Origin: Oceanospirillales bacterium
Lineage (GTDB): Bacteria; Pseudomonadota; Gammaproteobacteria; Pseudomonadales; Endozoicomonadaceae
Assembly: GCA_004762125.1 (NCBI GenBank)
Contig: SIHQ01000011.1
Span: forward strand, 62,001-126,000
DNA: 64,000 bases
Reading direction: 5' to 3'
Part shown: in pieces, positions 36,666 to 46,291 of the stretch
How the letters are laid out: every line of letters begins with the position of its first letter
How positions within the stretch are numbered: the first letter of the stretch is position 1
The notes under the pieces: model-generated
The model's database searches: none
What the model saw: only the letters and a program-made list of their open reading frames with translations
What the model was told of the DNA's origin: nothing
Program-made: the position numbers and the translations under genes

Positions 36666-38999
36666 ATGCGAATACCTCGTCCACTTGGAGCCTTATATAA
36701 GCGTTACAGGAAGGCTGCTAAAAAAGTTGTCAGTACAGCAAAGAATATCGTTACCTTCCGTGGTCGTTGGGCTAAAAAAACCGAGCAACCCTCAGAACCA
36801 TTAACTCCCCCTTCTCCACAGACCCACCAGCCAACTGTCTCTCTGACAGAACGATCCAGCTCTGTATCTTCGTCTGGCTCATGGTATAGCGCTCCTGAAC
36901 CAAAAGAGCCGATACCTGTTGGCATGTCCATTACAAGCATTGAAGTTGATACTGACCTACAAAAAAAACTGGCTGCATCCGTTTCTGATAAGCCAGCATT
37001 ACCACAAGATTCATCTCGGATACTAGAAAAAGCCAAATTTATCGCCAAAGAATTGGCAGAAACAGATTTGCCTGGCCACCAGCTTTTACCCTGCATCACT
37101 GATCACTATGAGCGACAGTCTTCGACCGAAAAAACAATAATTAGCGACCAAGGCTCGCAAGAAGCCACATCCGTTGAAAACGGTGAATTAAATCCACTGA
37201 AAAAAACACTTCGTAGGATAAGTCAGTGGGGCGCAAAACCTTATGAGAGGAAAGAGGCAAAAACCAAAAAAATTAACGATAAAGAGATAGAGCCTATAAA
37301 AAATAAGGAAGCAACGACTCTTAGAAAAGCACTTATGAAAATCAACGAATGGAGTGACATTCCCTATACACCCAAAAGCCTGGACAGCCTAGCTTTTGAA
37401 ATGGCTAACATATTGAATAGCAGCGTATACCCATCTTCAGAAAAACTAACTCATATTCGCAAACAATTAACAGACCTTTCTGAACTCCTTGGTTATCTAC
37501 CGCCAATAGAACAATCAGCCCTCAAACGCCAACATAATAGTTTGACTCAGCTTTACGAAGGTCTTGCGGTCAGTCAAATCCAACTCAACGCTGATCTGGT
37601 TGAGGATTACATGCCTCAAGGAAATCACTTCGAAACAGCCTGCCGTGCTCGTGATATTTTTCCAAATAAACACTTTTCATCTGACCGTCTTGAGAATTAC
37701 CGAAAAGCCCTGAATTACCACAGGCAAGATTCGACAATCACAACACCCGCTGAACTGGAAGAAGCCCTTAAAGAAGAGCTTGCTGCTTTGTTTAATAAAT
37801 TGAGTCCACTTACTCAAATGACAAGCACACTACCCACTAACACCTCTAAAAGATCAATCGTAGACCAACTTGCCGCCCTCTCTCAGGCATCCCCCTTCTT
37901 CCCGGAAGGAAAAATTTTCAATCGATTATGCGAAGAGATGGGTATAAAACATGTGTATAACCATGTCTCGATTGAAGCGATAGAAGACTACAGAAATTCT
38001 CTTGGACAATTGATCAATGAAGGCTCTGAAAAAGACAGCCAGTGGCTTGAAAATTCCTTACTAGCTCTTAGCCTCAAATTCTTTCAGTCAGTTAAGAGCA
38101 AAGAAGCCAAAGTGTTCAATCAGGAAACGCTCTTGGGGCTGATTAAAACGACTGTAGGCAATATCCGGCAGGCGTCCCCATTATTAAAAACAGACCATGT
38201 TTCTCCTGCTTTTGGTGATGACAGCCCTGCTCTGAGAAGAACGGGTCAGCAACTTCAGTGCTATCTACATACAGGCTCAGAAACAAGTAAACCAACAGCA
38301 GCCTTTCGATGTGAAAAAGTTGAACTTCACCAGAACGTAATTAATACCGTTATTGAGCAGTGGTGTCAGCAGAAAGAGGATCTGGACGCACAAATCAAAC
38401 AAAAACTTGCCCAGTGCGGCACTCTGGATTTTACCAATGATGTCAGAATATCCGACGCTATTTACAGCAGCCTAAAAGTAGAAATTGCTCGCCTTAAAAA
38501 AATAAAGCAAGAAATGCCTTTCCCCGACTTTCCTCTCATGCTGCTTACCTCAGCAAATAGCACTCCGATGGACAAGGATTTTTTCTATACAACCGGTATT
38601 ACCTCTGCAATCGCCCATGTACAACTCCATGAGCCTAATCGAACTCACATAACAAAAGCGTTCACCGCTATCACCTCAACAGCTACTTTTCGTGCCAATT
38701 TAGCTGACTGGTCCACACAGAGATTATTCCTTAATCAGGTCATGAACAAATGTTGCCGGTATTTTTCAGGCGATATAATCAATCATGATCTCCTCTTAAG
38801 AAGTGAAAAGTTAAAACTGGATAAGTGCTTTGTGCAAACAAACTCAGCCATTAATGACCTACTGTTAAATCCTGGACAGGATGGAGCTTCGGAAGGACTT
38901 CATTTTCTTCGCTTACAGGCTGCTCTATTGAAAACCTATAGTGATCAGCTGGTGCACTACAAACCACCTCCAGTGATTAAAGCTGGATTCGAGCAATAG
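36666..38999 (+). CDS. Large protein of unknown function (777 residues)
   Basis: No family is recognised. The first 35 residues are strongly basic (RPLGALYKRYRKAAKKVVSTAKN). Residues about 40-75 are Pro/Ser/Thr-rich and look disordered, and most of the rest is predicted helical with leucine-rich segments. Two similar segments, KKTLRRISQWGAKPYE (about 178-195) and RKALMKINEWSDIPYT (about 220-236), are an internal repeat. There is no cleavable signal or membrane helix. A disordered polar N-terminus and helical body are common in type III or IV secreted effectors, but this is inference only. Its codon use resembles neighbours. Confidence 0.7.
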   Translation: MRIPRPLGALYKRYRKAAKKVVSTAKNIVTFRGRWAKKTEQPSEPLTPPSPQTHQPTVSLTERSSSVSSSGSWYSAPEPKEPIPVGMSITSIEVDTDLQKKLAASVSDKPALPQDSSRILEKAKFIAKELAETDLPGHQLLPCITDHYERQSSTEKTIISDQGSQEATSVENGELNPLKKTLRRISQWGAKPYERKEAKTKKINDKEIEPIKNKEATTLRKALMKINEWSDIPYTPKSLDSLAFEMANILNSSVYPSSEKLTHIRKQLTDLSELLGYLPPIEQSALKRQHNSLTQLYEGLAVSQIQLNADLVEDYMPQGNHFETACRARDIFPNKHFSSDRLENYRKALNYHRQDSTITTPAELEEALKEELAALFNKLSPLTQMTSTLPTNTSKRSIVDQLAALSQASPFFPEGKIFNRLCEEMGIKHVYNHVSIEAIEDYRNSLGQLINEGSEKDSQWLENSLLALSLKFFQSVKSKEAKVFNQETLLGLIKTTVGNIRQASPLLKTDHVSPAFGDDSPALRRTGQQLQCYLHTGSETSKPTAAFRCEKVELHQNVINTVIEQWCQQKEDLDAQIKQKLAQCGTLDFTNDVRISDAIYSSLKVEIARLKKIKQEMPFPDFPLMLLTSANSTPMDKDFFYTTGITSAIAHVQLHEPNRTHITKAFTAITSTATFRANLADWSTQRLFLNQVMNKCCRYFSGDIINHDLLLRSEKLKLDKCFVQTNSAINDLLLNPGQDGASEGLHFLRLQAALLKTYSDQLVHYKPPPVIKAGFEQ

Positions 39000-39116
39000 T
39001 CTCTCGTTCGGCAGAACTTTTTGTCTAAAGTCTCAACCCATTGAATCCGTTGACCCTATTAAAGCGTATACCCCTATAAGAACAATTTAGGCATACGAAC
39101 AATTCAGGACAACATT

Positions 39117-39755
39117 ATGAGCAGTAAACTGAAATGGCTTTCAATCACCGGGTTGGCCTTAGGTATTGGTCTGGCAGTCGCTGGCGGCAATAAACAGGAG
39201 CCTCTCACCCCAACTACTTCGGGTGTTGAAACAGCCATCTTTGCCGGTGGTTGCTTTTGGTGTACTGAATCCGATTTTGAAAAAGTAGAGGGTGTTCTGA
39301 CGGCTGTTAGTGGTTACACCGCTGGACCAGAAAAGAATCCTACCTATAAACAGGTTTCATCGGGTAGAACGGGTCACACTGAAGCGGTAAAAGTGACGTT
39401 TAACCCGGATAAAGTCAGCTATAAACAGTTGCTGGACATCTACTGGACAACCATTGATCCAACCGTAGAAAACAGACAGTTCTGTGATACTGGCAGTCAA
39501 TACAGAACGGGTGTTTACTATCAGGGTAAAGAACAGAAAGCGGCAGCTCTTGGTTCCCTGAAAACACTTGAAGACAGTGAACGCTTCCAGAAGATCTACA
39601 CAGAAGTTCAGCCTTTCAACAGTTTCTATCTTGCTGAGGGGTATCATCAGGACTATTACAAGAAAAACCCGGTTCGCTATAAATTCTATCGGTATAACTG
39701 CGGCAGGGATCAACGCTTGAAAGAGCTATGGGGAGAATCTGCAGCGCAGCATTAA
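39117..39755 (+). CDS. msrA: Peptide methionine sulfoxide reductase MsrA, exported form
   Basis: This enzyme reduces methionine-S-sulfoxide in damaged proteins. The catalytic motif GGCFWC puts the nucleophilic cysteine at residue 46; YTAGPEKNPTYKQVSSGRTGHTEAV and EGYHQDYYKKNP are family hallmarks. A hydrophobic N-terminal segment (LSITGLALGIGLAVAGG) looks like a signal peptide or anchor, so it probably works in the periplasm. C-terminal CGRDQRLKELWG supplies a possible resolving cysteine. The length of 212 residues is normal once the signal is included. It stands alone. Confidence 0.93.
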   Translation: MSSKLKWLSITGLALGIGLAVAGGNKQEPLTPTTSGVETAIFAGGCFWCTESDFEKVEGVLTAVSGYTAGPEKNPTYKQVSSGRTGHTEAVKVTFNPDKVSYKQLLDIYWTTIDPTVENRQFCDTGSQYRTGVYYQGKEQKAAALGSLKTLEDSERFQKIYTEVQPFNSFYLAEGYHQDYYKKNPVRYKFYRYNCGRDQRLKELWGESAAQH

Positions 39756-39824
39756 GTCCTTAATTGACCATTACACCTGTCCGCTATACTTCCCTTCCTG
39801 AAGATAACAGCGTAGCGGACATTG

Positions 39825-40709
39825 ATGACCACAGAGACCAGAGCCTGCCTTTACGCTCTTATAACAGCTTTGCTCTGGTCGACCATCGCAACAGCTTTCA
39901 AACTGACTTTAAAGTTTATAGACCCATGGCAAATGGTGTTCTGGCCGGTAGTCACATCAACTCTTCTATTAGGTACGGTTGTTTTAGTTCAAGGCAAAAG
40001 CCACCTGATTACCCAACAGACTAAACAGTCCTGGAAAGCTTACCTGTTATTGGGCTTGTTCAATCCTTTTCTATATCATTTGCTGTTGTTTAAAAGCTAT
40101 GACCTCCTACCTGCTCAACAGGCCCAAGCTTTAAACTACACATGGCCGCTAGCATTGACCCTTTTATCCAGTCTTCTATTGGGTAAGAAGGTCACCCTAA
40201 AAGACAGCTTCTGTTGTCTGGCTGCCTATCTCGGCGTTCTTATAATCAGCACCGGTGGTGATATTCAGGCTATGCAGTTTGACAGCCCTCATGGTGTCGC
40301 GTTAATGCTGCTTGCCACTTTGATTTGGGCTCTCTATTGGACTTACAGCACCAAGTTGACTGGTGACACACTGGTCAATCTTTTACTCTGTTTTCTATTT
40401 GGATTACCCTGGATAACTGTAGCCACTGTTTGGCAATCCAGCATCTGGCCAATCCCTATAGAAGGGTTAACTGGTGCTGTATATATTGGTTTGATCGAAA
40501 TGGGGATTGCCTATATTTTCTGGCTAAAAGCCCTGAAACTGACAGAAAATACAGCCTTGATCAGTAATATCAGTTATTTAAGTCCTTTCCTATCGCTGGT
40601 ATTTATTAACCAGATCCTAGATGAAATAATCGCCCCTGCTACCTATTTGGGGCTTGTGATGATTATCGCTGCCGTTCTTATTCAGCAGAGCATCAGACGT
40701 AACCATTGA
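39825..40709 (+). CDS. EamA/DMT-family transporter
   Basis: This inner-membrane protein of 294 residues has ten hydrophobic helices in two EamA repeats, the drug/metabolite transporter fold (TACLYALITALLWSTIATAFKLTL opens the first; LATLIWALYWTYSTKL the second; IGLIEMGIAYIFWLKALKLT and AALISNISYLSPFLSLVFI are typical). It may export or import amino acids or metabolites; the substrate is not predictable. TTG 39822 precedes ATG 39825, which I take as the start. It is close to msrA (69 bases) and to trmN6 (25 bases). Confidence 0.85.
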   Translation: MTTETRACLYALITALLWSTIATAFKLTLKFIDPWQMVFWPVVTSTLLLGTVVLVQGKSHLITQQTKQSWKAYLLLGLFNPFLYHLLLFKSYDLLPAQQAQALNYTWPLALTLLSSLLLGKKVTLKDSFCCLAAYLGVLIISTGGDIQAMQFDSPHGVALMLLATLIWALYWTYSTKLTGDTLVNLLLCFLFGLPWITVATVWQSSIWPIPIEGLTGAVYIGLIEMGIAYIFWLKALKLTENTALISNISYLSPFLSLVFINQILDEIIAPATYLGLVMIIAAVLIQQSIRRNH

Positions 40710-40734
40710 ATCTTTCTCAAACCGATGTGTATCC

Positions 40735-41439
40735 ATGGCCAGAAACAGTTATTTCAAATTTAAACAGTTCCGTATAGAGCAAGATCAATGTGCAATGAAA
40801 GTAACCGCCGATGCTTCTCTATTTGGCGCAATAGTCGATGTTGAATCTTCAGAAAGAATTCTGGATATAGGTGCAGGAACCGGATTACTGAGCCTGATGG
40901 CCGCTCAAAGGAGTAAAGCCATCATTGATGCGATAGAGCTTGATCGGAGTGCTTCAGAACAGTGCCGGCAAAATTTCAAAGAAAGTCCGTGGTCAGAGCG
41001 GCTCAGGGTAATCCACTCGGCGATTCAGTCTTATGAGGCTGAACCTTATGACACGATTATCTGCAACCCTCCATTCTTTGAAAACTCATTAAAAGCTCCA
41101 GACGAACAGCGTTCTCTGGCAAGGCATACAGACAGCCTTACTTTTGATGAACTTAGCAGAGATATAAAACGACTATTGTCACCGACAGGACAGGCATGGG
41201 TTCTTCTGCCCATTCGAGAAACTTCCAGCTTTCTGCAGAACGCAGAACGACACAATCTTCATATAATACAACTGATTTCATTACAGTCGACTGTCAATCG
41301 TCCAGCTCACCGAAATTTTATTGTGCTTGGTTCTCACGCGAAAGCATGTGTCGAAAGTAGTGTAATAGTATTTGAGGATAAGCCGGTATATTCACAGAAA
41401 GCCCAGCAGCTATTATCATCTTACTATTTGGCTCTGTAA
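40735..41439 (+). CDS. trmN6: tRNA1(Val) (adenine-37-N6)-methyltransferase TrmN6
   Basis: This SAM-dependent enzyme modifies A37 of tRNA1(Val). The Rossmann motif I is LDIGAGTGLLSLMAAQR (about 43-59), and the NPPFF motif (about 110-114) is the adenine-binding signature of N6-methyltransferases. The N-terminal FKFKQFRIEQDQCAMKVTADASLFGAIV is characteristic of the YfiC group. The length of 234 residues fits. It follows the EamA transporter by 25 bases and ends in a strong terminator. Confidence 0.92.
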   Translation: MARNSYFKFKQFRIEQDQCAMKVTADASLFGAIVDVESSERILDIGAGTGLLSLMAAQRSKAIIDAIELDRSASEQCRQNFKESPWSERLRVIHSAIQSYEAEPYDTIICNPPFFENSLKAPDEQRSLARHTDSLTFDELSRDIKRLLSPTGQAWVLLPIRETSSFLQNAERHNLHIIQLISLQSTVNRPAHRNFIVLGSHAKACVESSVIVFEDKPVYSQKAQQLLSSYYLAL

Positions 41440-41442
41440 AAA

Positions 41443-41468
41443 AAATAGCACCTCTAAAGGTGCTATTT
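41443..41468. terminator. Bidirectional terminator after trmN6
   Basis: Perfect 11-bp arms, AAATAGCACCT and AGGTGCTATTT, with loop CTAA lie between convergent genes; A and T runs flank both sides. Confidence 0.9.
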
Positions 41469-41503
41469 AAATTAAAACTAACCGTTAAGACTCAAAGCAT
41501 AAG

Positions 41504-43018
41504 CTAATGGGGAAGCATTTGATCATCATCATCAACGCTGAGATTGGTAGCATTAGTCCTAAACGCATTTAGATTGGGGCGAAAAGGTTTCGGGCTTATG
41601 TTTCCGGTATCTTTCATAATTGCTCCGAAGATAGCTGGCTGTGCCCTTAGTGTGGTTCCACCTAAATGCGGATAATTTTCAGAAGCAGCTTTAGCCAGAG
41701 CTTCAAAATCAGCACCTGGATGATTACCAAATCCTAGATCCTCACCATAACTACCGATTACATCACTTGCGGTGACTTTCACATTGGCTGGATCAAGAAT
41801 TCTTTCTATCTCACTCACTGTTTCCACCATTGCCTCTAACCGCTGATACTCTTCGAGTCGATCCATATCAAAGAACTTGGTTCCATCATTTCTGATTTCA
41901 GCCATTGTGGCTTGAATGGAAGGTATAAAAGCAGACCAGTCTGAATGCATTTGATAGAACGCGGCGTTCATTTTTTGATCTTTGGACACTTCTGCCACAC
42001 CAGGAAAATACTTGGATTTATGCATTTCAGCGTGCCCAAGGTAGTACTCCAGACCAGGCATCCTGTCAGTATATCCACCCAGCTTTGACGTCGCAGAATG
42101 CAATTTATCAGTACCCCAAATCAACTGTCTGCGTTGCATGGAAGTCACTTCATCCTGATAACCCTTCTTGGGTTTGATGGTATTAGTGAATACTTCATGC
42201 ATTTTCTCGAAGAACCGAGCATCACTCGCCTCACCTTGAGTTTTAATTTTCTGCTCAGCGTCAACCGTTCCAGTGCTGTTCTCAACGATATCTGTACGAA
42301 GGCTGTCCATACCTGACTTAGTCAAACTGTCTAAAGCATGTGTAACTCTGACAGCATCTGCAGCTGCACCTCGTGTTTTTGCCTTTTCACCCAGTGCTTT
42401 TCTCCGAACTTGGTTCACCAGTGTTTTAAGTTGCCCTCGTTCTTTTGCTGCCACCTCCATTTTCTCTTCATCGGCCTTCATCTTTGTAGTCAGTGCCTCA
42501 AGGGTTCTAGGTGATTTTTTTGCTCTTAAAGCTCTTTCATACGTAGCTTCAGACTTTACAAATTCTTTCACAGCGGCTTGGTAGCTTTTTTCTAGCTTGT
42601 CTCCAGCCTTTGAACGAACTTTGAAAAGAAGAACGCCTTTACCTTCCGCTCCTTTGACACCCTTAATACTCTCTGATGACATAAAGGCAGAACACTTTTC
42701 AATAAGCTCGAGTAGCGCTCCGTCTGTAATTTTTACCCCTTGCTGGCATTTAGCTTTAAAACTATTGCTAAACATCATGCTTTCGACTTCTCGTTGAACA
42801 CCACGTCTCATGGTGAGCTTAACCGTTGGTACCTGATACAGTGCATCGTTTGCCTTACCTTTGACATAGAGTGCACTAAGTTTTATTTTTTCTACCAGCT
42901 TCCCCAGGTTTCGCGCCATACCTTTTAAGATATGAGAAGCCTGATATCTTTTCTTTACCTCAGCGGTAAAATTCGAATATTTGGGGGCCAGTACTTCTAG
43001 GCGGGTTCTAATACTCAT
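41504..43018 (-). CDS. Protein of unknown function (504 residues)
   Basis: No domain is recognised. The protein is helical with a basic N-terminal half (lysine-rich segments TKMKADEEKMEVAAKERGQLKT and RRKALGEKAKTRGAAADAVR, probably coiled coil, about 165-235) and a mixed C-terminal half with an aromatic-rich DRMPGLEYYLGHAEMHKSKYFPG segment. It ends in an acidic tail SVDDDDQMLPH. There is no signal or membrane helix. ATG 43018 has AAGGAG upstream with good spacing, better than the ATG 43039 further out. It stands alone. A role as a secreted effector can be imagined but is not supported. Confidence 0.7.
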   Translation of the reverse strand: MSIRTRLEVLAPKYSNFTAEVKKRYQASHILKGMARNLGKLVEKIKLSALYVKGKANDALYQVPTVKLTMRRGVQREVESMMFSNSFKAKCQQGVKITDGALLELIEKCSAFMSSESIKGVKGAEGKGVLLFKVRSKAGDKLEKSYQAAVKEFVKSEATYERALRAKKSPRTLEALTTKMKADEEKMEVAAKERGQLKTLVNQVRRKALGEKAKTRGAAADAVRVTHALDSLTKSGMDSLRTDIVENSTGTVDAEQKIKTQGEASDARFFEKMHEVFTNTIKPKKGYQDEVTSMQRRQLIWGTDKLHSATSKLGGYTDRMPGLEYYLGHAEMHKSKYFPGVAEVSKDQKMNAAFYQMHSDWSAFIPSIQATMAEIRNDGTKFFDMDRLEEYQRLEAMVETVSEIERILDPANVKVTASDVIGSYGEDLGFGNHPGADFEALAKAASENYPHLGGTTLRAQPAIFGAIMKDTGNISPKPFRPNLNAFRTNATNLSVDDDDQMLPH

Positions 43019-43180
43019 TACTGACCTCTCCTTGGTCATCCAAGACTTGATTTTGTCAGTATAGGAGATTTTGAAATGAAGAACTGCAAGTTAATAATCA
43101 GTCAGAATAGCAGCAGGAGTCGGAGTAACTCCTGCCTGTTTAGTTAATCTGTCAGTTCCCTGACAAGCTTCAAAAAACCG

Positions 43181-43846
43181 TTACACGTAAGCTCTATTTA
43201 GCTGTTTCTCAGCCCACTTCTGGAACCAGGTGCAAGCGACGACCACCACCCAGTAAATCAATGCAACGGTCAGATAACTCTCGAAAAACCTGAAACTGCT
43301 AGCGGCTTCCATCTGGGCTCTTGCCATTATTTCCACGACACCGAGGGTGAAAGCCAGAGAAGTGCTCTTCAGCAGGTCAATAGCATTATTCATGAGTCCG
43401 GGAAAGGCAACACGGGCAGCCTGAGGAATGATGATTCTGCGCATACCCTGCGCTCGGGTCATGCCTACACTGAGGGCTCCTTCCATCTGTCCGGAATGTA
43501 CGCCGATTATCGCCGCTCTCATACTTTCAGACATATAAGCTGCAAAATGCAGCCCCAGAGCAATGATCACAGCGATAATGGCAGGGACCTCTGCCATGGC
43601 AGGAATCAGCTGCGGTAAACCGTAATAAAAGATGAACAGCTGCACCAACAAGGGAGAACCCCTGAAGAACGAGATATAAAAATCGGCAACATGATGCAAA
43701 TAAAAGGGTCGTGTTATTTTAAGCATGGCCAACAAGAGCCCAAGAGACAGTGACAAAATCAAGCCACCCAGTGTCATCCAGAGCGTCGTGCTTAGGTTCA
43801 TGGTAACTGTCGGTAACAACCCGATAGCGTATTCAAAATCAATCAT
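43181..43846 (-). CDS. Polar amino-acid ABC transporter permease
   Basis: This 221-residue inner-membrane protein is a HisMQ-type permease. The EAA loop contacting the ATPase is EGALSVGMTRAQGMRRIIIPQA, and five hydrophobic segments are visible (TTLWMTLGGLILSLSLGLLLAML, then FYISFFRGSPLLVQLFIFYYGLP). It resembles cystine/glutamine transporters (TcyL/YecS). The binding protein lies directly upstream on the same strand; the ATPase gene is not next to it here. A terminator-like hairpin between the two can lower permease expression relative to the binding protein. Confidence 0.88.
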   Translation of the reverse strand: MIDFEYAIGLLPTVTMNLSTTLWMTLGGLILSLSLGLLLAMLKITRPFYLHHVADFYISFFRGSPLLVQLFIFYYGLPQLIPAMAEVPAIIAVIIALGLHFAAYMSESMRAAIIGVHSGQMEGALSVGMTRAQGMRRIIIPQAARVAFPGLMNNAIDLLKSTSLAFTLGVVEIMARAQMEAASSFRFFESYLTVALIYWVVVVACTWFQKWAEKQLNRAYV

Positions 43847-43936
43847 TTATCTATCTCAAACAGCCCTGAGCGTGAAATGCAGCTAACTTCGAAATATGAA
43901 AATGGTACAAAGCCAGGTAGAGCTGCATTTCTACAG

Positions 43937-43962
43937 TAAAAAAACCCCGGCAATAGCCAGGG
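43937..43962 (-). terminator. Attenuating hairpin between binding protein and permease
   Basis: On the minus strand CCCTGGC and GCCGGGG pair around four bases and run into seven T. It lies 22 bases after the binding-protein stop, a usual way to make more binding protein than permease. Confidence 0.7.
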
Positions 43963-43985
43963 CATTACAACTGCTCAGGCGGGCA

Positions 43986-44795
43986 TTAACTGGCAGGGTT
44001 AGCAGTGATATCAGCGCCAAACCATTTTTGGGAAATCGTGGCCAGAGTACCATCAGCACGCATCTCATTCAGTGCTTTGCTGACTTTCTGACTCAAGGCA
44101 GTACCTTCTTCATTTTTCAGGAAGGGCATAGCATTGCGCAGGATTTCAATCGGTTCTCCAGCCAGTTTCAGAGGCAGGTCAGCCTTATCAATCAGAGCCA
44201 GTACACTGACACGATCCATTACAAACGCATCGGAACGTTTCAAAACAACGTCTCTCTCAATGCCTGTGTCGTAAGTCACGATGTCAATTTTCTTTTCCGG
44301 ATCCTGTTCACGCAGAATGGCTTCAAAGTTTGAACCCAGGTTAACAGCAACTTTCTTACCGGACAGGTCTTTCACAGAGCTGATGTCATTGGTGTCATTG
44401 TGAACAACGAGCTGAGCACCATCAAATACATAAGGGTCAGCGAACGCATAACGCTCGGCACGTTTATCAGTAAGCGTGATCTGATTCGAAATCGTGTCCA
44501 GCTGACCGGCTTCGAGCATACCAAATAAGCCAGAGAAAGGTGCAGTTACAAACTTAACATCTGAATTCAGTCGTTTACCCAGCTCATTCCAGACATCAAT
44601 TTCAAAACCCTGTAATACACCCTCTTTCATAAAAGTAAAAGGGAAATAAGTGCCAGACATACCTACTTTTACAACCGTTGCTGGAGCAACAGCATTTTCA
44701 GCCTGCGTATCTTTTTCACCAGAACATCCGGCCAGAGCAACGCTGGCAGCTAGTACGGCGGTAGTTAGAACTTTTTTGATGGATAATCCGAACAT
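43986..44795 (-). CDS. Amino-acid ABC transporter substrate-binding lipoprotein
   Basis: This 269-residue periplasmic binding protein of family 3 has a lipobox (ALAGC, lipidated Cys24). The body starts VVKVGMSGTYFPFTFMKEGVLQGFEIDVWNELGKRL and contains the conserved AFADPYVFDGAQLVV and LSGKKVAVNLGSNFE. The layout resembles cystine/glutamine binding proteins (FliY/TcyJ type). It delivers substrate to the permease encoded downstream. The substrate is not determinable from sequence alone. It is first in a two-gene operon. Confidence 0.88.
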   Translation of the reverse strand: MFGLSIKKVLTTAVLAASVALAGCSGEKDTQAENAVAPATVVKVGMSGTYFPFTFMKEGVLQGFEIDVWNELGKRLNSDVKFVTAPFSGLFGMLEAGQLDTISNQITLTDKRAERYAFADPYVFDGAQLVVHNDTNDISSVKDLSGKKVAVNLGSNFEAILREQDPEKKIDIVTYDTGIERDVVLKRSDAFVMDRVSVLALIDKADLPLKLAGEPIEILRNAMPFLKNEEGTALSQKVSKALNEMRADGTLATISQKWFGADITANPAS

Positions 44796-44898
44796 CTTTC
44801 TCTCACTATTCCTGATCAGATCATATTTGCCGCTGTAAGTGGTTGACTTCAGGAGGAGGCATAAATATGAAATGAGTACTGCCTAACGACGGATAAGT

Positions 44899-44919
44899 CG
44901 CGGCATTAACAATGCCGCG
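44899..44919 (-). terminator. Hairpin downstream of rsmC
   Basis: Nine-bp perfect arms CGCGGCATT/AATGCCGCG with a three-base loop follow the rsmC stop by 71 bases. There is no T run, so termination is uncertain. Confidence 0.45.
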
Positions 44920-44990
44920 GAGAATATCAGAACAGTTTCTTATAGCGGAAATATCATTTATTTAGCCTTTTATAACCAAACGAAATATAG

Positions 44991-46055
44991 CTACTTCTTG
45001 ATTGCTTTATAAACAGTAAAACCATCTTTTGTCACCAGCCTTTCACAGTTACCAAACGCCTCCTGAATAATGAGTTCATACCTCAGAAAATTATTTGCTA
45101 CGATTCGTAATTCACCGCCTTTGAACAAGCGATTGGCCGTCTGCTTCAAAAACTGTTCAGTGACCGCGTAGTGCGTTTTGACACCTTGATGAAAAGGTGG
45201 GTTCGAGATAATCATCTTGAAACTGCCTTCTACTTCTGAAAGGCCATCCGTCGCCTTCACTTCAAAATTTGCGACCTCATTCAGTTTCATTGTTGCTTCT
45301 GAGCTCGATAATGCCAGAGCGTCGACATCCACCAGCGTGTATTTATTCCCAGGCTGGCTCGCTGCCATGAAGGCTGAAATAACACCTGCACCACAGCCAA
45401 AATCCAATACCGGACCTTCCGGTACTCGATCCAGGGTTTCCAGTAATACTTTTGTTCCTACATCTACACGGCCGTGACTGAATACACCGGGAAGGGAGTG
45501 TATCTTCAACTCTTTATCATTTACGTCGAGATTAAACTCTGACCAGTACTTATCAACACTGAATACGCTGGCACCCTTTTTTGCTTCAGAGGCATCAATC
45601 AAACCGCAGTGACGAGCATTATCAAAATTACGGACACAGTCATAACGCTCTTTTAGTTTTTTACGCCAGGACTTAATACCTTCACCGTTTTGCCCTACTA
45701 ACCAGATGGTACCAGTCTCGCTCAGCAGCGGATGTATCATGTCCAACCAGAAATCCATCAACGGTTTGCTTTTCTGTAGAAAGACCAAAGCACCGTCATA
45801 ACTTCCAGAAGCCTCTTTCAGGGCAGAACCAAACTCCAGAGTCAGTTGCTCACTGTTTTGCCAATTAGAATCGATGGTGGAAAATACCGAATAATCGCTG
45901 GTTAAGCCGTGAATAGATTCAACAATACTTTCATCTATCAGGTTTTCTGCCAGACCATCAGCAGGCATTCCTACCATTAGCAGACGCTTGCACTCCAGCT
46001 CAGAGCTGTTTCGAAGAATAAGCTGACTTGGATTCGTCAGTGCCTGATTGCTCAT
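44991..46055 (-). CDS. rsmC: 16S rRNA (guanine-1207-N2)-methyltransferase RsmC
   Basis: This enzyme methylates G1207 of 16S rRNA in the 30S subunit. The 354-residue protein has the two tandem methyltransferase-like domains of RsmC. The C-terminal domain carries the SAM motif VLDFGCGAGVISAFMAA (about 218-234) and the catalytic NPPFHQGVKT (about 286-295). The preceding GVFSHGRVDVGTKVLLETL is diagnostic. It stands alone on the minus strand, transcribed away from yciA. Confidence 0.94.
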   Translation of the reverse strand: MSNQALTNPSQLILRNSSELECKRLLMVGMPADGLAENLIDESIVESIHGLTSDYSVFSTIDSNWQNSEQLTLEFGSALKEASGSYDGALVFLQKSKPLMDFWLDMIHPLLSETGTIWLVGQNGEGIKSWRKKLKERYDCVRNFDNARHCGLIDASEAKKGASVFSVDKYWSEFNLDVNDKELKIHSLPGVFSHGRVDVGTKVLLETLDRVPEGPVLDFGCGAGVISAFMAASQPGNKYTLVDVDALALSSSEATMKLNEVANFEVKATDGLSEVEGSFKMIISNPPFHQGVKTHYAVTEQFLKQTANRLFKGGELRIVANNFLRYELIIQEAFGNCERLVTKDGFTVYKAIKK

Positions 46056-46291
46056 AGAAACCTTTTGACTGAATGTAAAATGCCGCTCTTATACCTGAAC
46101 ACCTCCCCATTTGCCAATCACATTACAAGAAGCAATGCCGAGGATGCCCTGCCCTTATTACAGTTTGTTTCAATCTTGCAGGAAGTACCAATTTACAAGC
46201 CTTGGACACAGGCTTAGCATGCGCGCCAATTTACCTATTTGTTCCTGAGAATATATCGGATTCATTCCGACCTTTTCAGTTTCTTCTGTCA

